DNA from: Mesorhizobium sp. M00.F.Ca.ET.216.01.1.1
Lineage (GTDB): Bacteria; Pseudomonadota; Alphaproteobacteria; Rhizobiales; Rhizobiaceae
Length of the DNA stretch: 64,000 nt
NCBI RefSeq assembly: GCF_004010325.2
Contig: NZ_SADR02000001.1
Location: 82,239 to 146,238, forward strand
Direction: 5' to 3'
Positions 57,417-64,000 of the stretch are shown piece by piece (position 1 is the first letter of the stretch; the number at the start of each line of letters is the position of its first letter). A model generated the notes under the pieces. That model worked only from the letters and a program-made list of their open reading frames with translations, made no database searches and was not told the DNA's origin. Position numbers and translations under genes: made by a program.

Positions 57417-58723
57417 ACGGCGACGCCTTCCGCATCAGGCATATCGATCTCGAGGCTACTGATGCCGACGCCGATACGAACGGCACAGCTTCGCTATCGA
57501 TCTTCTGGTGGAAGGATTTGCCGCTGGGGATGAAGGCGTCCCTGCCTGACGAACTGCCGTATACGAGGGCACGTTTGCGGCAGTTCGCAGCCGAATTTTC
57601 GGCGGCGCAACTGGCTGCGCGCAGTACTTCCCTGGGCGCTCCCCTGCGGGCGACTTATGAGGGGTGGCCAAAATCCGCGCTCTCGTTGACTGCCGCACTG
57701 GGTGCCAAGGGCCTGATCGACAGACTTGATGAGCTTGCAACAGCCTCTTACGCATCCGCGCAAGACATCTCGGTCGTGATCTGCACCCGGGATCGCGGCC
57801 CTGCGCTGGCCGAATGTCTTCGTAGCGTTGCAAGACAACGCAGTGCCCCAGGCGAAGTCATCATCGTCGACAATTCCCGCGACGGCAATGCGCGGCGGGT
57901 GTGTGCGCAATTCCCAGAGGTCCGTTATGTTCATGAAGCCCGCCCCGGACTGAGCGTTGCCCGAACCGCCGGCGTTCACGCAAGCCGTCGAGCCATCATC
58001 GCCTTCACCGACGACGATGTCGAAGTCCACGCCGGCTGGACTGCCGAAATTGCGCGCGCCTTTGCGGAGCGGGACGTCGAGGCGCTGACAGGTCTGGTGC
58101 TGCCGGCTCGGCTCGATACGCTCGCACAACGCCGCTTCCAGTTCGACATGGGCGGCTTTGGCAGCACCTTCGTGCCGCTTGTCTTCGATCGGCGCTTCTT
58201 CGAGGAGACCCGGCCAAATGGTGCACATGTCTGGAAAATCGGCGCCGGCGCCAACATGGCCTTTCGCCGATCCGTGTTCGCCCGGGTAGGCTTGTTTGAC
58301 GAGCGCCTTGGCGCCGGCGCCGCTGGCTGTTCCGAGGATTCAGAACTCTGGTATCGGTTGCTGGCAGCCGGAGGCGCCTGCCTCTACGAACCCCGGGCTG
58401 TCGTCTTTCACCATCATCGCAGCGACTGGCCGGGTTTGAGACGGCAGATGAGGGCCTACATGAAGGGCCATGTCGCGGCCCTTGTCGTGCAGTATGATAA
58501 TTTCGGCGACCGCGGAAATATCGTTCGGATCTGGAAACAGCTGCCGGCTTACTTCTTGAGGACATTCCTGAGAGCACTTTTCGAAGGCCCGCCCGGCAGG
58601 ATCAGGATTCTGGCGGCGGAGGTGGAAGGATGGCTGGCCGGTCTTCAATTTCTCCTGCGTTTCGGCTGGCGAAAACGGCGAGCCTTGCGCCCCCAAATAT
58701 TGGTTGAGGAAAGAGCCGGATGA
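57413..58723 (+). CDS. Glycosyltransferase family 2 with N-terminal extension
   Basis: 436 residues from GTG 57413, coupled to the previous gene. Extension of about 115 residues, then the GT-A domain: ISVVICTRDRGPALAECL, IVDNSRDGNA, metal-binding FTDDDVEVH near 200, WKIGAGANMAFRRS, and CSEDSELWYRLL near 310. A C-terminal helix-rich tail follows. The open frame continues upstream to 57158 inside the previous gene, but GTG 57413 fits the operon spacing. The stop overlaps the methyltransferase scar (ATGA). Confidence 0.88.
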   Translation: MNGDAFRIRHIDLEATDADADTNGTASLSIFWWKDLPLGMKASLPDELPYTRARLRQFAAEFSAAQLAARSTSLGAPLRATYEGWPKSALSLTAALGAKGLIDRLDELATASYASAQDISVVICTRDRGPALAECLRSVARQRSAPGEVIIVDNSRDGNARRVCAQFPEVRYVHEARPGLSVARTAGVHASRRAIIAFTDDDVEVHAGWTAEIARAFAERDVEALTGLVLPARLDTLAQRRFQFDMGGFGSTFVPLVFDRRFFEETRPNGAHVWKIGAGANMAFRRSVFARVGLFDERLGAGAAGCSEDSELWYRLLAAGGACLYEPRAVVFHHHRSDWPGLRRQMRAYMKGHVAALVVQYDNFGDRGNIVRIWKQLPAYFLRTFLRALFEGPPGRIRILAAEVEGWLAGLQFLLRFGWRKRRALRPQILVEERAG

Positions 58724-59013
58724 TCCGCAAGGCGCCGCTCGGCCAGTTTCTTTCCCGCAACCCTTTTCCCAACGGCTGACCGACGGCCTGTTTTACCGTG
58801 AGAAGATGCGAGCCATTCACCGTGTTGCTCCGGCGGCAATCGAGGGGCCGATATTGGAAATTGGCGGTGCCACACGACGTCGCATTTTGTCATCTTGGAA
58901 AGCGCCGTCGCAAGATTCTCTACGCGTTGGCGGCGCCCATTACGGCGGCTGGCTATGCGCTGCACCGGCCCTCGACATGGGGTACGGAAACGGCGTTTTG
59001 CTGGCGCAAATGA
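58720..59013 (+). pseudogene. Class I SAM methyltransferase reduced to its two ends
   Basis: Starts ATG 58720, overlapping the previous stop, with IRKAPLGQFLSRNPFPNG and then a stop. In the next frame the N-terminal region resumes as RLTDGLFYREKMRAIHRVAP followed by ILEIGG (motif I). At about 58866 the sequence jumps to another frame, reading VPHDVAFCHLGKRRRKILY then ALAAPITAAGYALHRPSTWG and TETAFCWRK, which resembles a methyltransferase C-terminus. Over 100 internal codons are missing and two frame changes are present, so it cannot be active. Confidence 0.7.
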
Positions 59014-59052
59014 CTTCGTGGCGCAGATGACTCCATGGCGCGAATGACTGGC
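59002..59052 (+). repeat. Three tandem 17-bp repeats at a stop/start junction
   Basis: TGGCGCAAATGACTTCG, TGGCGCAGATGACTCCA and TGGCGCGAATGACTGGC lie head to tail. The first copy contains the stop of the methyltransferase scar overlapping an ATG; the third contains an ATG in frame with the glycosyltransferase. Copies one and two each encode a short dead-end peptide. Confidence 0.75.
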
Positions 59053-60267
59053 CGTAAAACCTCCCTCGTCGTTGCCCTCTTCCCATGGGGCGACGTCATG
59101 GAGGAATTTCTCGACCCGATAGGATTGCGGCTGGAGGAATTCGTCGGTGAGATGACCGGCGGCTGGCTATTCGGCTACGCGGCCGCCCTGCAGTTGGCTG
59201 GGCACAGGCCGATCATAGTCTGCGCATCCGAGCATGCCTCGCGCACAGAGTGCTATCTTCATGCGGGCACAGGCACGCCGATCTGGGTCGTCCCCGGGAA
59301 ACGCGCGCGCCAAGGCCACTCTGCCGCCGCTTACAGTCTGCGACGCTGGTCCGCAACGCCATCGTCAGCCTTCCGAAAGGTCCTCGCCCAATCGCAATGC
59401 GACGTGATCCTCGCCCAGGAATATGAATACACCCGGTTTGACGCGCTCACCTGGCTGGCGTGGCGTATGCGCGTTCCCCTCTATGCCACGTTCCAGGGCG
59501 GAGACCGCACGCTCTCCTGGATCGAGGCCATCGCCCGGCAGGCGTCGCTTCGCGCCTGCAGCGGCCTGATCGTCGCATCGGCAGCCGAGCGCGAACGCCT
59601 CGCCAAGGTCTACCCGCGCATCGCGCTTGACATCGCCAATATCGCCAACCCGATCGACACCAAGGAATGGAAGGCGATCGGGCGAAAGGAGGCGCGGCAA
59701 GGCCTTGGTTTGCCGGGGGAGGCCTTTGTCGTAGTCAATCACGGCCGCATCGACATCCGCCGGAAGGGGCTCGACGTACTGCTGAAAGCCTGGTCCCTGT
59801 TTTCCAGGGATGCATCATCGGAACTGGTGATCATCGGCTCGGGGCAGGATCGAGACGAATTTACCAGGCTCTTGCGCGAGGCCGGACTGGCGAATGTGAG
59901 ATGGCTTTCCAGCTATACCACGGACCGGCCGCTGATCCGTCGCTGGCTTTCGGCGGCTGATGCCTACATCACGGCGTCCCGCATCGAAGGCATGCCGGTC
60001 GCACCGCTGGAGGCGATGGCTTGCAGCCTTCCTGTCGTCGCTACCGATGCACAGGGACTTCCCGACATTTTGGCAAACGGCGAAGCGTCGGGTGGCCTGA
60101 TGGTGCGAAAGGACCAGCCGGAAGAAATTGCGCATGCCCTGCAAAGACTGAAGGACAATCCCGGCCTGCGGGAACGCCTCGGTCAGGCATCGCGAAAACG
60201 AATAGAGGAAAATTTCTCACTCGCCGCCGTCGCTGCCGCTCTCGATGGCTTGTTGACCAAACGATAA
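59044..60267 (+). CDS. Glycosyltransferase family 4
   Basis: About 407 residues, GT-B fold. The N-terminal domain covers roughly 1-195. The C-terminal nucleotide-sugar domain shows VVNHGRIDIRRKGLDVLLKA, IIGSGQDRDEF, and the E-x7-E motif EGMPVAPLEAMAC followed by SLPVVATDAQGLPDIL. ATG 59044, the last of three repeated ATG codons, is the likely ancestral start; ATG 59035 in the same frame adds three residues. It is the last gene of the rightward glycan operon and converges on galE with a 21-base gap. Confidence 0.9.
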   Translation: MTGRKTSLVVALFPWGDVMEEFLDPIGLRLEEFVGEMTGGWLFGYAAALQLAGHRPIIVCASEHASRTECYLHAGTGTPIWVVPGKRARQGHSAAAYSLRRWSATPSSAFRKVLAQSQCDVILAQEYEYTRFDALTWLAWRMRVPLYATFQGGDRTLSWIEAIARQASLRACSGLIVASAAERERLAKVYPRIALDIANIANPIDTKEWKAIGRKEARQGLGLPGEAFVVVNHGRIDIRRKGLDVLLKAWSLFSRDASSELVIIGSGQDRDEFTRLLREAGLANVRWLSSYTTDRPLIRRWLSAADAYITASRIEGMPVAPLEAMACSLPVVATDAQGLPDILANGEASGGLMVRKDQPEEIAHALQRLKDNPGLRERLGQASRKRIEENFSLAAVAAALDGLLTKR

Positions 60268-60288
60268 GGCTCCTCCGCAAAGCACCGG

Positions 60289-61263
60289 TCACAACCGGCT
60301 GCGATACCAGGCCAGCGCCGTCTCGACGATCCGGTCGATGCCGGATTGCCCAGGCACCCAGCCGAGCTCCCGGCTCGCCTTGCCGGCGGCGGCCACAAGT
60401 GCCGGCGGGTCACCTGCCCTGCGCGGACCGTAAACCACCGGAAGATGCGTTCCCGAAGCCCGGCTCACTGCATCGACCAGCTCCTTCACTGTGGTTCCGG
60501 TTCCGGTCCCCAGATTGTAGGTGTGGACTCCCTTCTCGCGGAGAAGCTTCTCCCCGGCAAGAACGTGGGCACGCGCGAGATTGGCAACATGAACATAGTC
60601 TCGCACAGCGGTTCCGTCGCGAGTATCGAAGTCGGTGCCGTTGATGGTAAAAGTCCTGCCCGGCTGGAGCGCCGCCTCGATGGCGAGCGGGATGACATGT
60701 GTTTCGGGATCATGCCGTTCACCGATCTCGCCGTCGGGATCGCAACCGGCGGCGTTGAAATACCGCAGCACGACCGCGTTGAGGCCATGGGCAGAGGAGA
60801 GATCGTCCACCATGCGTTCTATGATGAATTTCGACCATCCATAGGGATTGATGGGTGACTGCGGGTGCATTTCGTCGATCGGAGAACGAACTGGAACGCC
60901 GTAGGATGCGCAAGTGCTCGAAAAGATCAGCTTGTCGACGCCGGCTTTGAGCATTTCCTCGAGCAGGACCAGCGTCCCGAAACTGTTGTTTCGGTAATAG
61001 AGTTCCGGTCTTTCGACGGACTCGCCGACATAGGCATAGGCGGCGAAATGCGCCACCACATCTGGCCGATATTGATGCAGCGCCGCGGCCACGGCTGCGG
61101 CATCGGAAATATCGCCCTCGACAAGCGGTCCCCATTTGACCGCGTCGCGCCAGCCGCGCGAGAGATTGTCGTAGGTAACAACCGACCAACCGGATTGGGT
61201 GAATGCCTTGCAACAGTGCGACCCGATATAGCCGGCCCCGCCGGTGACCAAGACTGTCTTCAT
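60289..61263 (-). CDS. galE: UDP-glucose 4-epimerase
   Basis: Interconverts UDP-glucose and UDP-galactose (possibly the N-acetyl forms). 324 residues: NAD-binding [23 protein letters not shown] near 82, catalytic FSSTCASYG and YGWSK near 145, [14 protein letters not shown] near 172, and [19 protein letters not shown] near 230. ATG 61263 is chosen because the frame upstream to 61359 has no homology. It overlaps the upstream decarboxylase gene (ATGA), so both nucleotide-sugar enzymes are made together. Confidence 0.94.
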   Translation of the reverse strand: MKTVLVTGGAGYIGSHCCKAFTQSGWSVVTYDNLSRGWRDAVKWGPLVEGDISDAAAVAAALHQYRPDVVAHFAAYAYVGESVERPELYYRNNSFGTLVLLEEMLKAGVDKLIFSSTCASYGVPVRSPIDEMHPQSPINPYGWSKFIIERMVDDLSSAHGLNAVVLRYFNAAGCDPDGEIGERHDPETHVIPLAIEAALQPGRTFTINGTDFDTRDGTAVRDYVHVANLARAHVLAGEKLLREKGVHTYNLGTGTGTTVKELVDAVSRASGTHLPVVYGPRRAGDPPALVAAAGKASRELGWVPGQSGIDRIVETALAWYRSRL

Positions 61264-62231
61264 TCGGCAGCGGCGGGAACATGCCCCGATGAAACCAGGT
61301 CTTCGAAATAGGCAATCGTCTTGGCAAGACCATTGCGCAGCGCGATTCTTGGCCTCCAATTGAGCTCGCGCAAGGCACGGCCGATGTCAGGCTGCCGCTG
61401 CTTCGGGTCGTCAACGGGCAAAGGCAAAAATCTGATCTTCGACCGGCTTCCGGTAAGTTCGATGACAAGCTCGGCAAGTTCGAGCATCGTGAATTCAACC
61501 GGATTGCCGAGATTGATCGGACCAGTGACATCATCAGCCGTTTGCATCATGCGGACCAGGCCGTCGATGAGATCGTCGACATAACAAAATGAACGCGACT
61601 GCTCGCCGGTGCCGTACACGGTTATCGGTTGGTTTTGCAACGCCTGCACGATGAAGTTGGAAATGACGCGGCCGTCATCGGGACGCATTCTCGGACCGTA
61701 TGTGTTGAAGATGCGCGCCACCTTGATCCGCAGCTTGTGCTGTCGCCAATAGTCGAAAAACAGGGTTTCGGCACATCGCTTGCCTTCGTCGTAACAGGAA
61801 CGGGGGCCTATTGGATTCACCCTGCCCCAATAGTCCTCAGTCTGCGGATGAATTTCGGGATCGCCGTAAACTTCGGACGTGGACGCCTGAAGGATCTTTG
61901 CGCGGACCCGCTTGGCGAGCCCCAGCATGTTGATTGCACCATGGACGCTGGTCTTGGTCGTCTGGACCGGATCGAACTGATAGTGGACAGGGCTTGCCGG
62001 ACAGGCAAGGTTGTATATCTCGTCAACCTCCACGTAGAGCGGGAACGTCACGTCGTGGCGAATGATCTCGAAGGATCTGTTGTCGAGCAAGTGCGCGACG
62101 TTTCTTCGACTCCCCGTAAAGAAATTGTCGACGCATGCGACCTCATGGCCTTCACGAAGCAGTCGTTCGCACAGGAACGATCCTAGGAAACCTGCGCCTC
62201 CAGTCACCAGGACTCGTTTTGCCTGCTGCAT
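61260..62231 (-). CDS. UDP-glucuronate decarboxylase (UDP-xylose synthase), extended SDR
   Basis: 323 residues. NAD-binding [20 protein letters not shown] near 37, the family hallmark [20 protein letters not shown] near 75, catalytic TSEVYGDP and YDEGKR (Tyr-xxx-Lys) near 145, and [11 protein letters not shown] near 175. These patterns point to UDP-glucuronic acid decarboxylation to UDP-xylose rather than epimerisation. It starts the galE operon, divergent from DUF930 and facing the glycosyltransferases it would supply. Confidence 0.9.
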   Translation of the reverse strand: MQQAKRVLVTGGAGFLGSFLCERLLREGHEVACVDNFFTGSRRNVAHLLDNRSFEIIRHDVTFPLYVEVDEIYNLACPASPVHYQFDPVQTTKTSVHGAINMLGLAKRVRAKILQASTSEVYGDPEIHPQTEDYWGRVNPIGPRSCYDEGKRCAETLFFDYWRQHKLRIKVARIFNTYGPRMRPDDGRVISNFIVQALQNQPITVYGTGEQSRSFCYVDDLIDGLVRMMQTADDVTGPINLGNPVEFTMLELAELVIELTGSRSKIRFLPLPVDDPKQRQPDIGRALRELNWRPRIALRNGLAKTIAYFEDLVSSGHVPAAAE

Positions 62232-62514
62232 TTTCAGAGCCTCCAGGCTAGTTAAGCCAAGCTTAATAAACTAGCCCGACGACAGGGTGATTTACCAGCG
62301 GCTCGCTTTCACTTTGCGTTAACGACAAGCAATCGTTACCGAACGCGACCGGCAGCGACGTCTTCCAGAGCACTGAAAGGCTGTATCCCTTCCCGTCCCT
62401 CAGCCATTTGAATTGCGACCCGTAACGCCATGTTTCCAGGCCGTGCGTCATGATGATCGGGTGAACGTTTCATCAGATTGATTTTTCCACGAGGATATGG
62501 TGCTTCTCCCGCCC

Positions 62515-62904
62515 ATGAGAAAGCTCTGTCTTATGGTCCTGGCGTCCGTAACGCTTAATTGGCCTGCCAACGCAATGGATAGCGCGCTGCGAGCCGGCCT
62601 GCTGAAACTCGACCCCGAAACCCGGCTCGAACAGCGATGCGACGCCGAGGTGCTCGACCGGATCACCAAGGACGATCACAAATACAAGGCGGATCGTGTG
62701 GTCGCCTACGCTTTTGCCACACCGGAAATGAGCGCTGATGCAATCAGAAGCCCGGGCGCTGCCTTTCGCAGCAAGGGGCAATGGTACCGGTTGAAATTCA
62801 AGTGCCAGACGGCACCGGACCATATGGAGGTCCTGCAATTCCGTTATCGGATCGGTGACGAGATTCCGCAGACTGACTGGCCGAAATACAATCTCTACAA
62901 TTAG
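62515..62904 (+). CDS. DUF930 domain-containing exported protein
   Basis: 129 residues with a signal peptide (RKLCLMVLASVTLNWPANA) and a DUF930 domain: LLKLDPETRLEQRCDAEVL, then HKYKADRVVAYAF and WYRLKFKCQTA. DUF930 proteins are common in rhizobia and probably periplasmic; function unknown. Two cysteines could pair. ATG 62515 starts directly at the signal; ATG 62497 would add six residues. Confidence 0.85.
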   Translation: MRKLCLMVLASVTLNWPANAMDSALRAGLLKLDPETRLEQRCDAEVLDRITKDDHKYKADRVVAYAFATPEMSADAIRSPGAAFRSKGQWYRLKFKCQTAPDHMEVLQFRYRIGDEIPQTDWPKYNLYN

Positions 62905-63051
62905 AGTTAGGCGTGCTGGCGACCATGGCGCGCATTTGGCCGCTCGCTGACGTTGTCCCAGGCAGTCTCTTGACGCGCAGGAAGCATACACGTTAGGGCG
63001 TCGGGATATCCGACGACCAACTCGCGGCGAACAAACAAGGGCCTTCAGTCG

Positions 63052-63711
63052 ATGGACATTTTCAGCGCCGCAAGTCTGACGGCCCTTCTCCAGGTCATTG
63101 CCATCGATCTTGTGCTTGCCGGCGACAACGCCATCGTCATTGGTCTCGCCGCCGCCGGTCTGCCGATCGAACAGCGCAAAAAGGCCATCCTCATCGGCGT
63201 GCTGGCAGCAACGGTGCTGCGCATCTGTTTTGCCGCGGTCACCGTCCAGCTGCTGGCTATCGTCGGCCTGTTGCTCGCCGGCGGTATCCTGCTGTTGTGG
63301 GTTTGCTGGAAGATGTACCGCGAACTGCGCACCTCGCATGCCGACGAGCAGAAGGCGACAGAGGCACTGTCCGACTCTGATCTCAACAATGACAGCACAG
63401 TGGCTGGCAAGGCGCCGCGCAAGACGCTCGGCCAGGCAGCACTGCAGATCGTCATCGCCGATGTGTCGATGTCGCTCGACAATGTGCTGGCGGTCGCCGG
63501 TGCGGCACGCGATCATTTTTCGGTGCTTGTCATCGGCCTCGTGCTGTCGATCGCGTTGATGGGCCTTGCGGCGAGCTTCATCGCCAGGTTGCTGCACCGC
63601 TATCGCTGGATTGCCTATATCGGCCTGCTGATCATCCTCTATGTCGCGCTCGACATGGTTTATCGTGGCGCCATGGAAGTCTGGCCACATGTGAATAACG
63701 CGGTGAGCTGA
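63052..63711 (+). CDS. TerC family integral membrane protein (YjbE type)
   Basis: 219 residues with about seven transmembrane helices. The family signature IDLVLAGDNAIVIGLAAAGL lies near residue 20, and the second-half counterpart VSMSLDNVLAVAGAARDH near 143. Related proteins export or handle metal ions such as Mn. No known riboswitch pattern is recognised in the approximately 145 bases upstream. A soluble loop at about 90-125 (DEQKATEALSDSDLNND) separates the two halves. Confidence 0.9.
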   Translation: MDIFSAASLTALLQVIAIDLVLAGDNAIVIGLAAAGLPIEQRKKAILIGVLAATVLRICFAAVTVQLLAIVGLLLAGGILLLWVCWKMYRELRTSHADEQKATEALSDSDLNNDSTVAGKAPRKTLGQAALQIVIADVSMSLDNVLAVAGAARDHFSVLVIGLVLSIALMGLAASFIARLLHRYRWIAYIGLLIILYVALDMVYRGAMEVWPHVNNAVS

Positions 63712-63857
63712 CGCGGCCTTCTGCATTGCCGTGATCTGGATAAATGTGTTTCGAACGCAATCACCATGCGCTTCGCCGCAGCCTTTGCCCGACCATACCA
63801 ATGCCGCAATAAGTGTGGTACTGCGCCGCCAATCCTGAAATTCCGGAAAACGCTTCT

Positions 63858-64000
63858 ATGTCCGCCCCTCGCGTCAGTTTCGTCAGCCTTGGATGCCCGA
63901 AGGCCCTTGTGGATTCGGAGCGCATCATCACGCGCCTGCGCGCCGAAGGCTACGAGATCGCCCGCAAGCATGACGGCGCCGATCTGGTCGTCGTCAACAC
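63858..64000 (+). CDS. rimO: Ribosomal protein S12 methylthiotransferase RimO (5' end only)
   Basis: The first 47 codons, cut by the window end. They encode [20 protein letters not shown], with the first cluster-ligand Cys of the MTTase domain, then [22 protein letters not shown], the usual RimO start. The full protein would methylthiolate an Asp of ribosomal protein S12. Confidence 0.92.
   Translation, partial: MSAPRVSFVSLGCPKALVDSERIITRLRAEGYEIARKHDGADLVVVN

Noticed and set aside
62905..63051. Possible metal riboswitch ahead of TerC
   Set aside because: Looked for a yybP-ykoY-type pattern; none of its conserved segments is evident.
62473..63801. 442-codon frame antisense to DUF930 and TerC
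   Set aside because: Low-complexity product over well-supported genes on the other strand.

Overview
The window is GC-rich alphaproteobacterial chromosome, most likely Mesorhizobium or a close Rhizobiales relative. The evidence is gene order and gene types: a pdhA-pdhB(lipoyl)-pdhC-lpd-lipA cluster, fused ispDF, the dusB-ntrB-ntrC-ntrY-ntrX-dat-hfq-hflX-mazG run, and three kinds of short palindromic repeat of the sort scattered through mesorhizobial genomes. This assignment is inference from recognised families; no database search was possible.

Layout. 1-6.6 kb: an AlaX editing protein, a sulfurtransferase, a GNAT protein, a DapB-like protein without the usual catalytic histidines, a DUF1203 protein, divergent ald and lrp/asnC genes, and 5-formyltetrahydrofolate cyclo-ligase preceded by a probable 6S RNA. 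6.8-13.9 kb: a type II NADH dehydrogenase-like protein, a Tat-exported CpdB nucleotidase, several small proteins, kdsA, dodecin and a PRC-barrel protein. 14-24.3 kb: enolase, FtsB, the complete pyruvate dehydrogenase complex and lipoyl synthase, a continuous path from 2-phosphoglycerate to acetyl-CoA apart from pyruvate kinase. 24.2-37.2 kb: isoprenoid (ispDF) and nitrogen regulation (ntrBC, ntrYX), then hfq, hflX and mazG. 37.2-50 kb: an aromatic/aspartate aminotransferase, a phosphoesterase next to a kinase-universal stress protein fusion, gene remnants, then a minus-strand housekeeping block (holB, tmk, metG, tatD, MBL hydrolase) with a DacA/DacF-like protein and RlpA.

50-62 kb is the most accessory-looking part. 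A caspase-family gene is cut off from its signal peptide by an in-frame amber codon. A tRNA-Ser(UGA) follows, then a glycan cluster: two tandem pairs of family-2 glycosyltransferases, an MsbA-type ABC exporter, a methyltransferase reduced to a deletion scar, a family-4 glycosyltransferase, and divergently encoded GalE and UDP-glucuronate decarboxylase, which would supply UDP-galactose and UDP-xylose. The cluster looks able to build and export an undescribed cell-surface glycan. 62.3-64 kb returns to core genes (DUF930, TerC, start of rimO).

The main unusual observations are the amber codon, a palindromic repeat carried in frame inside the PDH E2 linker, a second repeat that supplies the C-terminus of 5-FCL, the methyltransferase scar with a triplicated 17-bp stop/start junction, a DapB-like protein and a DacA/DacF-like protein with lost catalytic motifs, and several small lipoprotein or membrane-protein genes that are easily missed.
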